Shown: in pieces, positions 1-9,409 of the stretch
How positions within the stretch are numbered: position 1 is the first letter of the stretch
Layout of the letters: each line of letters opens with the position of its first letter
From: Hydrogenophilus sp.
GTDB taxonomy: Bacteria; Pseudomonadota; Gammaproteobacteria; Burkholderiales; Thiobacillaceae
Reading direction: 5' to 3'
DNA: 43,408 bases
Assembly (NCBI GenBank): GCA_020692235.1
Contig: JAIMKU010000002.1
Span: forward strand, 43,039 to 86,446
Position numbers and translations under genes: made by a program
Notes under the pieces: model-generated
Seen by the model: only the letters and a program-made list of their open reading frames with translations
The model's database searches: none
Told to the model about the DNA's origin: nothing

Positions 1-1687
<1,687 letters not shown>

Positions 1688-1704
1688 GTTTTAAGGGCGC
1701 GAAG

Positions 1705-1995
1705 TTACTTTTCCACGACGCCCATGATGTCTTCTTCGCGCATGACCAGAAGCTCGTCGCCTTTGACCTTGACGGTCTGGCCGGAATACTTGCCAAACAG
1801 CACGCGGTCGCCGACCTTCAATTCCATGGCGATCAGCTTGCCGCTGTCATCGCGCTTGCCGGGGCCGACGGCGACGACTTCGCCCTGGTCGGGCTTCTCG
1901 GCGGCGGTGTCGGGTATGACAATACCGGAAGCGGTCTTATGTTCTTCTTCCATGCGCTTGACGATGACGCGGTCATGCAAAGGGCGGATTTTCAT
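1705..1995 (-). CDS. groES: Co-chaperonin GroES (Hsp10)
   Basis: The 96-residue lid of the GroEL chamber. The protein begins [18 protein letters not shown], contains the mobile-loop region [16 protein letters not shown] and ends [14 protein letters not shown], all typical of bacterial GroES at its usual length. It is the first gene of the groES-groEL operon. A GGAG-type ribosome site precedes the ATG at 1995. The CIRCE operator and a near-consensus sigma-70 promoter lie 60-120 nt upstream, implying HrcA-type heat-shock repression. No anomalies seen. Confidence 0.98.
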   Translation of the reverse strand: MKIRPLHDRVIVKRMEEEHKTASGIVIPDTAAEKPDQGEVVAVGPGKRDDSGKLIAMELKVGDRVLFGKYSGQTVKVKGDELLVMREEDIMGVVEK

Positions 1996-2058
1996 CGATT
2001 TCTCCTTGACTGAGATTTGCAGGATACATAAATCGGGGTTAAGAAACGGACCAGACTG

Positions 2059-2085
2059 TTAGCACTCTGGTACTTCGAGTGCTAG
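2059..2085 (-). promoter_or_regulatory. CIRCE operator (HrcA binding site)
   Basis: TTAGCACTC (2059-2067), a 9-nt spacer, then GAGTGCTAG (2077-2085). This matches the CIRCE consensus at 17 of 18 arm positions, with the canonical 9-nt spacing. It sits directly downstream of the -10 box of the groES promoter, where bound HrcA would block initiation. hrcA itself is not in the window. Confidence 0.95.
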
Positions 2086-2114
2086 ATAATAGGGATGGCG
2101 GCGGTAAATTTCAA
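2086..2114 (-). promoter_or_regulatory. Sigma-70 promoter of groES-groEL
   Basis: Read on the minus strand: -35 TTGAAA (2114-2109), a 17-nt spacer, -10 TATTAT (2091-2086). Both boxes are 5/6 matches at optimal spacing, and the transcript start would fall in the CIRCE element. A vegetative promoter with CIRCE fits HrcA repression; no sigma-32 promoter was recognised. Confidence 0.8.
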
Positions 2115-2350
2115 GTGGTGAACTTTTTAAGGGGCCAAGAAACAATAACCCAGAACATTCCGGCCGCGCTGTCTGGCGCGCTGCCGCGTTGCCGGTCGCT
2201 TGCAGGGAATGGCCATGCGGCGCGCCCGACGCCTTGCATCGCATCCGGCCGACGTAGCCACAATTGGCCAAGTTATTATTTCTCGACTCCTAATGTTTGC
2301 TACCTCGGTCCATCGGATAATGCACCGCATCGAATGAACTTCCGCACATC

Positions 2351-3238
2351 ATGAAACCCTCAAGCATCCTTATCAGCTTTATTTTATTGGTCTTTGCAGC
2401 GAATGCCCTTGCCGATGAAGGCAGCGTGTTTTCACATGCGATCGTTGGCGGGGTCTTTCCCTATGTTGCGCAATCGGGCGACCGGCTGAGCCGGATCGGC
2501 GCTCGCTTCGGCGTTTCCGCGACCATCCTGGCCAAGGCCAACAACCTGGATCGCAAGGTGCCGCTCGCGGCCGGCGACGCGCTCTGGGTCGACAACCTGC
2601 ATATCGTCCCGGAATGGCGCGAGGACGGGATTGTCATCAATCTACCGCAGCGTATGTTGTTCTTTTTCCGGCAAGGCGCGCTGGCCGCCGCATTTCCGAT
2701 CGGGGTAGGCAAGCCCGACTGGCCAACCCCGACGGGTAATTTCAAGGTGGTTGACTTGCAGACCAACAAGTCATGGCTGGTGCCGCTCTCGATACAGGAA
2801 GAAATGCGGGAGGAAGGCAAGGAGGTCATTACCCGCGTGCCGCCTGGGCCAAAAAATCCGCTGGGCCGGCACTGGATCGGCTTGAGCGCCGTCGGCTATG
2901 GCATCCACGGCACCATCTCGCCGGCCAGCGTCTATGGCTTCAAGAGTCACGGCTGCATTCGCGCGCACCCGGACGACATCGAGGCACTTTCCCAAGTGGC
3001 CGAGGTCGGTACCGGCGTGGTATTAGCCTACCGCACCACGTTGCTGGCGGAAACTCAGGACGGCCGGGTGTATGTCGAGGTCCATCCCGACGTCTATAAA
3101 CGGGGCATCGTGCCGCTGGATGAGATACGGAAGCAGGCGCGCGACAATGAACTGGCGGATCGAATCGATTGGCCGCGCACAATCGAGGCGATACGGCGCC
3201 AGGATGGCCTGGCGACCGACGTTACCCTGAGACCGTAG
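2351..3238 (+). CDS. L,D-transpeptidase (YkuD/ErfK family) with N-terminal LysM-like domain
   Basis: Periplasmic enzyme that forms 3-3 peptidoglycan cross-links or attaches lipoproteins to the wall. Residues 1-21 are a signal peptide ending ANALA. A LysM-like segment follows at about 37-80 (YVAQSGDRLSRIGARFGVS). The YkuD domain spans about 90-230, with its catalytic signature: His186 in HGT and SHGCIR with nucleophile Cys202. The 295-residue length and order fit the ErfK/YbiS/YcfS group, but the exact paralogue cannot be told. It appears monocistronic: about 230 nt of non-coding DNA precede it and a hairpin terminator follows. A GATAAT box at 2316-2321 is a possible -10, without a convincing -35. 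Confidence 0.93.
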   Translation: MKPSSILISFILLVFAANALADEGSVFSHAIVGGVFPYVAQSGDRLSRIGARFGVSATILAKANNLDRKVPLAAGDALWVDNLHIVPEWREDGIVINLPQRMLFFFRQGALAAAFPIGVGKPDWPTPTGNFKVVDLQTNKSWLVPLSIQEEMREEGKEVITRVPPGPKNPLGRHWIGLSAVGYGIHGTISPASVYGFKSHGCIRAHPDDIEALSQVAEVGTGVVLAYRTTLLAETQDGRVYVEVHPDVYKRGIVPLDEIRKQARDNELADRIDWPRTIEAIRRQDGLATDVTLRP

Positions 3239-3256
3239 GGCGACTGCGAATCCTGA

Positions 3257-3314
3257 CCGGGCAAACGCCCGGCAGCCATATCAAGCGGACGCGCCGCCCG
3301 ATATGGCGTTTTTT
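3257..3314 (+). terminator. Double hairpin terminator after the L,D-transpeptidase gene
   Basis: The first hairpin has CCGGGC (3257-3262) pairing with GCCCGG (3267-3272) over an AAAC loop. The second has GCCATATC (3275-3282) pairing with GATATGGC (3300-3307), plus an internal GCGG/CCGC pairing, and is followed by TTTTTT at 3309-3314. The second is a standard intrinsic terminator for plus-strand transcription. The convergent sulfur-globule-like gene ends just beyond it. Confidence 0.8.
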
Positions 3315-3315
3315 A

Positions 3316-3633
3316 TTACCACCAACCGCTACACCAGGGTCCCCAGCCAGGCCCGCCCCAGCCGTTGTTGCCCCAGCCATTGTTCCAGCCGTTACCCCAA
3401 CCGTTGTTGTCGTTCCAGCCATCCCAGGTATTGCCATTGCCCCAGCCGTTGCCGTAACCGTTGTTCCAGCCGTTGCCGTAGCCAGGGCCGCCCCAGCCTG
3501 GGCCATAACCATATCCAGGGCCACCCCAACCTGGACCGCCCCAGGGAGCGGCGGCTGCCAGGCCGCCATATGAAAGCCCGGCAAGCATGGCCAAAATCAG
3601 CAATTTTTGTTTGCCAAGAATATTGAATTTCAA
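3316..3633 (-). CDS. Secreted Gly/Trp/Asn/Pro-rich repeat protein, sulfur-globule-protein-like
   Basis: A 105-residue precursor. The N-terminus (MKFNILGKQKLLILAMLAG) is a signal peptide ending at LAAAAP, about residue 29. The mature part is low-complexity, built from GWGGPG, GYGYGPG, GNGWNNG and GWGNG units and ending in CSGWW. Regular glycine plus aromatic repeats after a signal peptide are the hallmark of the sulfur globule envelope proteins (SgpA/B/C) of Allochromatium and relatives. That assignment is from composition, not a search; other Gly-rich secreted proteins look alike. The start is TTG at 3633: a GGAG box (3643-3640) sits exactly 6 nt upstream and no ATG or GTG is near. It is monocistronic. 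bioA is divergent, 410 nt away. Confidence 0.75.
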   Translation of the reverse strand: MKFNILGKQKLLILAMLAGLSYGGLAAAAPWGGPGWGGPGYGYGPGWGGPGYGNGWNNGYGNGWGNGNTWDGWNDNNGWGNGWNNGWGNNGWGGPGWGPWCSGWW

Positions 3634-4043
3634 TTTTTTCTCCTTTCAAGGTTGAATGGCCTTACTTTGGCCCACTGTTAAGCCGTCGATTCACCTGCCC
3701 GATGCCGGATGTTTCCAGTCATTTATTCGACCCGGGCAGATGGCCGGTTTGTCTCCGTCTTGGGGAAACCGCGTTTATTTCCCAGCAAACTTCGTGACAT
3801 GTGTATCTATTTGATTTATATGATTATATTTTTAATGTGGAGCTACTTTATGTTGCACTTCCCTGCAACGAGGCGCCCATTCTTGTGCGTCAAAAAATTT
3901 TTATCCCGAAAAATCAAATGGCTACATAATTTCATTGGTGCAACATCTCGCAACGGCCTAATTGGCATCATGATGGCGCGAAGCAGTCCCCGATGTCGGC
4001 GCCGAGGCAAACCAGTGCCGAGCTTAAAATCACAAGACAAAAA
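3634..4043. other. 410-nt intergenic region between the sulfur-globule-like gene and bioA
   Basis: No convincing gene. The stretch 3790-3960 is clearly AT-richer than its surroundings and presumably holds the divergent promoters. A short dyad, GTTGCA (3854-3859) and TGCAAC (3866-3871), lies in it. I found no clear BirA operator and no well-spaced sigma-70 promoter. A plus-strand reading frame at 3709-4047 has poor composition and was not called. Confidence 0.5.
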
Positions 4044-5414
4044 ATGAACGCTACTACCAGTAACAACGCCTGGTCGGACCGCAGCCAGGCCGCACTTTGG
4101 CATCCTTGTACCCAGATGAAACAGTTGGTGGCGACGCCACCGTTGCCAATCGCCCGGGGTGAAGGGCCGTGGCTAATCGACTATGCCGGCCGACGCTATC
4201 TCGACGCCATTTCGTCCTGGTGGGTGAATCTGTTTGGCCACGCCGAGCCGCGTATCAATGCCGCCATCGTCGATCAGCTCGGCCGCATCGAGCACGTCAT
4301 GCTGGCCGGCTGCACGCACGCCCCGGTAGTCGAGCTTTCTGAGCGCCTGGCCCGGCTGACCGGGCTGGGCCATGCCTTCTACGGTTCTGACGGCGCCTCG
4401 GCGATCGAGATCGCCCTGAAGATGAGTTTCCACTATTGGCGTAATTCCGGCCGGCCGGCAAAGACCGGCTTTGTCAGCCTGCAGAATGCCTATCACGGCG
4501 AGACCATCGGGGCGCTGTCGGTCACCGATGTCGCCCTGTTCAAGGCAACCTACGCGCCACTGCTGCGGCCCAGTCATCAGGTCATGAGCCCGGACTGGCG
4601 GCGGGCGGCAGCGGGCGAGTCGGCCGAGGCCTATGCCCTGCGCGCCGCCGCCAATCTGGATGGCTATCTCGCCATCCATGCCGATACTACGGCGGCGGTG
4701 ATTGTCGAGCCCCTGGTGCAGGGCGCGGCCGGGATGGCCATGTATCACCCGGTCTATCTGACCAAGGCGCGCGAGTCGTGCGACCGTTATGGTGTTCACT
4801 TGATCGCCGACGAGATCGCCGTCGGCTTTGGCCGCACCGGGACCCTGTTTGCCTGCGAACAAAGCGCCCCCTCGTCCTTCGGGCGGGCAGGCGGGGTTGA
4901 GGCAGCCGTGCCCAATGTGGCCGCCATTGCCGATTTTATCTGCCTTTCAAAAGGCATCACCGGTGGCTACCTGCCGCTGTCGGCGGTGCTCACCACGGAT
5001 CGGGTCTACGCCGCCTTTTATCACGACGACACCGCGCGGGGCTTCCTCCATTCCCATTCCTACACCGGCAATCCGCTGGCCTGCCGGGCGGCCCTGGCGG
5101 TGCTGGACATCTTCGAGCAGGACCACGTGATCGAGGCCAACCGGGCCCGGGCTGAACGCTTCACCGCATTGTTAGCCGAGCTGCGCGGCCACCCCAGGGT
5201 GCGCCATTTCCGCCAGGCCGGTATGATCTGGGCCTTCGACGTGGCCGATGCGCCGCCCGGGTTCGGCCGGAACTTCCAGCGCCAGGCGCTGGCCAAAGGC
5301 CTGTTCATCCGCCCCATCGGCAACACGGTCTATTTCATGCCGCCCTATGTGATCGATGCGCCGGAGATGCGGCTGATGGCCAACGTCACTCTCGATATTT
5401 TGCAAACACTATGA
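4044..5414 (+). CDS. bioA: Adenosylmethionine-8-amino-7-oxononanoate aminotransferase
   Basis: PLP enzyme of biotin synthesis that transfers the amino group of S-adenosylmethionine to KAPA, giving DAPA. The protein has the BioA-specific WHPCTQMK near the N-terminus, then GRRYLDAISSWWVNLFGH, the class-III motif LIADEIAVGFGRTG and Schiff-base Lys303 in LSKGITGGYLPLSA. Length (456 residues) is slightly above E. coli BioA. I chose the ATG at 4044 because the next residues look like a normal BioA start. An in-frame ATG at 3993 would add 17 residues; neither has a good ribosome site. Other bio genes are absent. The stop overlaps the ATG of a DUF255 remnant (ATGA at 5411-5414). Confidence 0.95.
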   Translation: MNATTSNNAWSDRSQAALWHPCTQMKQLVATPPLPIARGEGPWLIDYAGRRYLDAISSWWVNLFGHAEPRINAAIVDQLGRIEHVMLAGCTHAPVVELSERLARLTGLGHAFYGSDGASAIEIALKMSFHYWRNSGRPAKTGFVSLQNAYHGETIGALSVTDVALFKATYAPLLRPSHQVMSPDWRRAAAGESAEAYALRAAANLDGYLAIHADTTAAVIVEPLVQGAAGMAMYHPVYLTKARESCDRYGVHLIADEIAVGFGRTGTLFACEQSAPSSFGRAGGVEAAVPNVAAIADFICLSKGITGGYLPLSAVLTTDRVYAAFYHDDTARGFLHSHSYTGNPLACRAALAVLDIFEQDHVIEANRARAERFTALLAELRGHPRVRHFRQAGMIWAFDVADAPPGFGRNFQRQALAKGLFIRPIGNTVYFMPPYVIDAPEMRLMANVTLDILQTL

Positions 5415-5680
5415 AAGTCGCCACTGTCAACGCCGAATACCTTGCGCCGCCCACCATCGTGGTGTTACGCGGCCCTGAGGCTGGACTGAACGACTGGCAG
5501 AGGGAAATTTCACTAACCGGTCCTGAGCGAGCGTTGGTCTGCGCCATCCCCAACGGCACGGCAGGTTTGCCGGTGGCACTGGCCAAACCGGAACGGGAAC
5601 AGGTGACCGGGTATGTTTGCGCCGGTGTGAATTGCCTACCGGAAGTAGTTCAAATATCTGACTTGACGGCTATTTTATCC
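5411..5680 (+). pseudogene. C-terminal remnant of a DUF255/YyaL-type thioredoxin-domain protein
   Basis: About 90 codons, from an ATG overlapping the bioA stop, resemble the extreme C-terminus of the ~650-700 residue YyaL/SSP411 family (DUF255). The segment has APPTIVVLRGP, then GYVCAGVNCLPEV and SDLTAIL, like the family's terminal 'Y.C....C.PP' motif. The catalytic thioredoxin-like and glycosidase-like domains are missing, so the gene is a 3' relic. Its natural stop is also gone: the frame stays open and runs into the downstream cytochrome c gene (to 6073). An intact gene probably once followed bioA and lost its 5' 85-90 percent. The family call is from motif memory. Confidence 0.6.
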
Positions 5681-5770
5681 TGCATAATCTATGCATTAAG
5701 ATGCGTTTCATGGCTGAATAATCGGTCATGGGTATCGCAACTGGCACTTAAATTATTAATGGAGAACACC

Positions 5771-6073
5771 ATGAAAACTGCACTGATTATTGCCGCCGTA
5801 CTGATGGCCTTCACTGGTACCGCCTCCGCCAACCAGGCCCTGGCCCAGAAGAGCGGCTGCTCGGGTTGCCATCAGGTCAACAAGAAAGTGGTCGGCCCCG
5901 GCTACAAGGATGTCGCCAAGAAGTACAAGGGCAACGCCAAGGCCGAAGAACACATCGCCGGTGTGATCCACAATGGCAGCAAGGGTGTCTGGGGCACCAT
6001 GCCCATGCCGGCTCAGCCCCAGATCAAGCCCGATGACGCCAAGGCCCTGGCCAAGTGGATCATGTCCCTGTAA
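5771..6073 (+). CDS. Periplasmic class I c-type cytochrome (c551/c552-like)
   Basis: A 100-residue precursor: signal peptide of about 20 residues ending TASA, haem-attachment motif CSGCH at residues 30-34, and a Met ligand in GTMPMPAQ (Met77 or Met79). The ~80-residue mature protein ends in the usual C-terminal helix (DDAKALAKWIMSL). It resembles the c551/c552 electron carriers feeding terminal oxidases or denitrification enzymes; the partner cannot be told. The ATG at 5771 is preceded by GGAG at 6-nt spacing, which rules out the longer in-frame start at 5411. A TTGACG element (5663-5668) with a CATAAT or TAATCT box near 5683-5690 is a possible promoter. A strong hairpin follows. Confidence 0.93.
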   Translation: MKTALIIAAVLMAFTGTASANQALAQKSGCSGCHQVNKKVVGPGYKDVAKKYKGNAKAEEHIAGVIHNGSKGVWGTMPMPAQPQIKPDDAKALAKWIMSL

Positions 6074-6088
6074 GTCCGTCGCAACGCT

Positions 6089-6121
6089 GAACAAGGCCGG
6101 TCAAAACCGGCCTTGTTCATT
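6089..6121 (+). terminator. Strong hairpin terminator after the cytochrome c gene
   Basis: GAACAAGGCCGGT (6089-6101) pairs perfectly over 13 bp with ACCGGCCTTGTTC (6106-6118) around a CAAA loop. The stem ends in a U-rich arm and is followed by ATTTCTGG, so the T-tract is short. It should insulate the cytochrome gene from the liv operon. Confidence 0.8.
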
Positions 6122-6189
6122 TCTGGTCCAGAGGCCCCGCTCCTTGTGGTATAAATCGGCCAATTCGTTTGTTGCATCGGGGGCTGATC

Positions 6190-7341
6190 GTGCGTTGGGC
6201 TTATCTGGGTTTACCTATTGTTTCCATTGCTGTTGCGATGCTGCTGACCGGTTGCGGCCAGGGCAAAAATACCGCCGCAAACGGGGTTGTCATACGCATC
6301 GGCTCGGTGGTGCCGCTCACCGGCCCGCAATCGCACATCGGCAAGGACAACGACAACGGCGCCCGTCTGGCGGTCGACGAGATCAACGCCCAGGGACTGA
6401 AACTGGCTGGCCAGCCAGTCAAGCTGGAGCTGATTAGCGAGGACGATGCCGCCGACCCCAAGACCGCCGCCACCGTTGCCCAGAAGCTGGTGGACGAGGG
6501 CGCCAAGGCCGTTATCGGCCATCTCAATTCCGGCACCACCATCCCGGCCTCCAGGATTTATCACGATAATGGCATTCCCCAAATATCGCCCTCGGCGACC
6601 GCCATCGCCTACACGGCGCAAGGCTATGGCACCGCCTACCGAGTGATGGCCAACGATGCCCAGCAGGGCAAGGCGCTGGGCCAGTACGCGGTGACCAAGC
6701 TGGGGGCGAAAAAGGTCGCCGTCATCGACGACCGGACCGCATACGGGCAGGGTCTGGCCGATGAATTCGAGAAGGCGGTCAAGGCCGCTGGCGCCAGCAT
6801 CGCGGCGCGCGAGTACACCAGCGACAAGGCCACCGATTTCAGCGCGATCCTGACCAGCATCAAGGGCAAGAATCCGGACCTGGTCTTTTTCGGCGGCATG
6901 GACCCGCAAGGCGGCCCCATGAGCCAACAGATGAAACGCTTGGGCCTGCGCGCCCAGTTGCTGGGCGGTGACGGGTTACAGAATATCAACTTCCTGAAAC
7001 TAGCCGGCGTCGATGCCGAGGGGGTTATCGCCTCGTCGCCCGGTCTGCCGCTCGCCGCCATGCCGGGCGGACCGGCATTCAAGCAAAAGTTCGAGGCCAG
7101 GTTCGGCCCCATCCAGGTCTATGCACCCTATGCCTACGACGCGGTAAACGTGCTGGTGGCGGCCATGAAGCGGGCCGACTCGGCCGAGCCGGCCAAGGTT
7201 TTGGCCGAGTTGCCCAAGACCGATCAAGCGGGCGTCACCGGGCCGTTGCGGTTCGATGCCAAGGGCGACATCGCCGGCGGCTCGGTTACCCTGTATCGGG
7301 TAAAGAATGGTGCCTGGGTGGTGCTGGAAACGGTCAAGTAA
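6190..7341 (+). CDS. livK: Branched-chain amino acid ABC transporter, substrate-binding lipoprotein (LivK/LivJ)
   Basis: Extracytoplasmic binding protein of a HAAT-family importer. It has a lipoprotein signal with lipobox LLTGC (acylated Cys22) and the start of the Leu/Ile/Val-binding fold (IRIGSVVPLTGPQSHIGKDN). Further on are NDAQQGKALGQYA, KKVAVIDDRTAYGQGLADEF and YAPYAYDAVNVLVAAMKRA, all typical of LivJ/LivK. I chose GTG at 6190, preceded by a GGGGG run at suitable spacing, giving 383 residues; an in-frame TTG at 6169 would add seven. It is the first gene of livKHMGF. Ligand specificity within the family (Leu/Ile/Val, other amides) cannot be read from sequence. Confidence 0.93.
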   Translation: MRWAYLGLPIVSIAVAMLLTGCGQGKNTAANGVVIRIGSVVPLTGPQSHIGKDNDNGARLAVDEINAQGLKLAGQPVKLELISEDDAADPKTAATVAQKLVDEGAKAVIGHLNSGTTIPASRIYHDNGIPQISPSATAIAYTAQGYGTAYRVMANDAQQGKALGQYAVTKLGAKKVAVIDDRTAYGQGLADEFEKAVKAAGASIAAREYTSDKATDFSAILTSIKGKNPDLVFFGGMDPQGGPMSQQMKRLGLRAQLLGGDGLQNINFLKLAGVDAEGVIASSPGLPLAAMPGGPAFKQKFEARFGPIQVYAPYAYDAVNVLVAAMKRADSAEPAKVLAELPKTDQAGVTGPLRFDAKGDIAGGSVTLYRVKNGAWVVLETVK

Positions 7342-7377
7342 AGCGCTGCCCTCGCTCGCCGGGCGAGGGCGATAACC

Positions 7378-8307
7378 ATGGATATTTTCATACAGCAGCT
7401 CGTCAACGGCCTGGTCCTGGGCAGCATCTACGCCTTGGTCGCGCTGGGCTACACCATGGTCTACGGCATTCTGGAACTCATCAATTTCGCCCACGGCGAG
7501 GTGACCATGATCGGCGCCATGATCGCCCTGGCGGTAATCGGTGCGCTGCTCGGCGCTTACCCCCAGGCGCCCGCGCTGCTGGTCCTGCTGGCCGGCGTGC
7601 TGGCGGCGATCCCGGCTTGCATGGCCCTGGGCTATGTCATCGAGCGGGTTGCCTACCGGCCCCTGCGCCGGGCACCGCGTCTGGCGCCGCTGATTACCGC
7701 TATCGGCGTGTCCATCGTCCTGCAAAACGCCGCCATGCTGATCTGGGGGCGCAGCTACATCTCCTTTCCGCCGATCCTGCCCCATGGCTCGCACACGGTA
7801 TTGGGCGCCGTGGTCACCGACCTGCAAATAGTCATCGTCGCGCTGTCGATCCTGATTATGTTCGGCCTCACCCTCCTGGTCGAACGGACCCGGCTTGGCC
7901 GCGCCATGCGGGCCACCGCGCAGTCGCGCGAAATGGCCGAACTGATGGGGGTCAACGTCAACACGGTGATCTCCATCACCTTCATCATCGGCTCGGCGCT
8001 GGCTGCTATCGCCGGCGTCATGGTCAGCGCTTACTATGGCCTGGCCCATTACTACATGGGCTTCATGCTCGGTCTCAAGGCCTTCTCGGCGGCGGTGTTG
8101 GGGGGCATCGGCAACCTTGCCGGGGCGATGCTGGGCGGCTTGCTGCTGGGCGTGATCGAGGCCCTGGGCGCCGGCTACATCGGCGACCTGACCGGTGGCT
8201 TCCTGGGCAGCAATTACCAAGACGTATTCGCCTTTCTGGCCCTGATCCTGGTGCTGGTGTTCAGACCCACCGGGCTGTTGGGAGAGCGCGTTGCCCAACG
8301 TGCCTGA
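7378..8307 (+). CDS. livH: Branched-chain amino acid ABC transporter permease LivH
   Basis: Inner-membrane permease of 309 residues starting MDIFIQQLVNGLVLGSIYAL, the classic LivH N-terminus. About eight hydrophobic segments follow, with the family features YGILELINFAHGE and AVLGGIGNLAGAMLGGLLLG. It forms the translocation heterodimer with LivM. The ATG at 7378 has a GAGGG-type ribosome site. The 3' end overlaps livM by 17 nt, indicating translational coupling. Confidence 0.95.
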   Translation: MDIFIQQLVNGLVLGSIYALVALGYTMVYGILELINFAHGEVTMIGAMIALAVIGALLGAYPQAPALLVLLAGVLAAIPACMALGYVIERVAYRPLRRAPRLAPLITAIGVSIVLQNAAMLIWGRSYISFPPILPHGSHTVLGAVVTDLQIVIVALSILIMFGLTLLVERTRLGRAMRATAQSREMAELMGVNVNTVISITFIIGSALAAIAGVMVSAYYGLAHYYMGFMLGLKAFSAAVLGGIGNLAGAMLGGLLLGVIEALGAGYIGDLTGGFLGSNYQDVFAFLALILVLVFRPTGLLGERVAQRA

Positions 8308-9403
8308 GTGGCTGCGCCGACATCCCCGCCTGGCCTTCGGCCTGCTCGCCGTTCTCCTGGCCGTGTTGCCCTTCATCGTCGGCGCCGGGTTGGGCCGGGG
8401 CTGGGTCCGGGTGCTCGACTTCGCACTACTCTATGCCATGCTGGCCCTCGGCCTGAACATCGTGGTCGGCTATGCCGGCCTGCTCGACCTGGGCTATATC
8501 GCCTTTTACGCCTTGGGCGCCTATCTGTTCGCCTGGCTGAGTAGTCCCCAGTTCGGCCTGCACCTGCCGTTCTGGCTGGTCCTGCCGTCTGGCGCCCTGC
8601 TGGCCGGCGGCTTCGGCGTCTTGCTCGGCGCGCCGACCCTGCGGTTGCGTGGCGATTACCTGGCCATCGTCACCCTGGGCTTTGGCGAGATCGTGCGTAT
8701 CTTCATGAACAACCTGGACGCGCCGGTGAACATCACCAACGGGCCGCAGGGCATCAACCTGATCGACCCGATTAGCATCGGCGGCGTCTCGCTCGGCGTG
8801 CGCCACACTATCCTCGGCGTCCATGTCTTCCCACCCACTTTTTATTATTACCTGTTCCTGTTCTTCACCCTGTTCACTATCCTGGTCGCCATGCGCCTGC
8901 AGGACTCGCGTATCGGCCGGGCCTGGGCGGCGATCCGCGAAGATGAAGTCGCCGCCGCCGCCATGGGCATCGACACCCGCAGCGTCAAGCTGTTGGCCTT
9001 TGCCATGGGCGCCAGCTTCGGCGGCCTGGCTGGAGGTCTGTTCGCTGCCTTCCAGGGCTTCATCAGCCCGGAGAGCTTCAACCTGATGGAATCGGTCATG
9101 ATCCTGTGCATGATCGTGCTCGGTGGCATGGGCAATATCCCCGGCGTGATCCTGGGCGCGGTGCTGCTCACCGTGTTGCCCGAAGCGCTGCGTTACCTCG
9201 GCGCTTGGCAGCGGGCCACACTGGGCCATGTGGTGGTCGATCCCAACGATCTGCGTATGTTGCTGTTCGGCCTGGCCATGGTGGCGATGATGCTGTTCCG
9301 GCCGGCCGGCCTGCTGCCCTCGCGCCAGCGCAAGCGAGAATTCCGCGCCGAGGATGGTGTGGCCGGGCAGGAAGCCGCCAGCCTTTACGATGCCCAGGCC
9401 TGA
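8291..9403 (+). CDS. livM: Branched-chain amino acid ABC transporter permease LivM
   Basis: Second permease, up to 370 residues, with repeated hydrophobic helices, NIVVGYAGLLDLGYIAFYALGA and the EAA-like segment AAIREDEVAAAAMGI typical of LivM. A TTG at 8291 has GGAG 6 nt upstream and overlaps livH. A GTG at 8300 would shorten the protein by three residues but sits too far from that box, so TTG is preferred. The C-terminal ~30 residues (QRKREFRAEDGVAG) are a polar cytoplasmic tail. Downstream livG starts after 6 nt. Confidence 0.94.
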   Translation: MPNVPEWLRRHPRLAFGLLAVLLAVLPFIVGAGLGRGWVRVLDFALLYAMLALGLNIVVGYAGLLDLGYIAFYALGAYLFAWLSSPQFGLHLPFWLVLPSGALLAGGFGVLLGAPTLRLRGDYLAIVTLGFGEIVRIFMNNLDAPVNITNGPQGINLIDPISIGGVSLGVRHTILGVHVFPPTFYYYLFLFFTLFTILVAMRLQDSRIGRAWAAIREDEVAAAAMGIDTRSVKLLAFAMGASFGGLAGGLFAAFQGFISPESFNLMESVMILCMIVLGGMGNIPGVILGAVLLTVLPEALRYLGAWQRATLGHVVVDPNDLRMLLFGLAMVAMMLFRPAGLLPSRQRKREFRAEDGVAGQEAASLYDAQA

Positions 9404-9409
9404 GGCGCC

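Noticed and set aside
3316-3560. Tandem short repeats resembling a repeat array or CRISPR
   Set aside because: The periodicity follows codons of a Gly/Trp/Asn-rich protein with a signal peptide. There are no uniform spacers.
3709-4047. 112-codon plus-strand frame upstream of bioA
   Set aside because: AT-rich promoter-like DNA, poor codon bias, no ribosome site, and it overlaps the bioA start. It is probably non-coding.
5411-6073. A single 220-residue cytochrome c protein starting at the bioA stop
   Set aside because: The cytochrome has its own GGAG ribosome site and a signal peptide at 5771. The upstream part matches an unrelated family tail, so two units were annotated.
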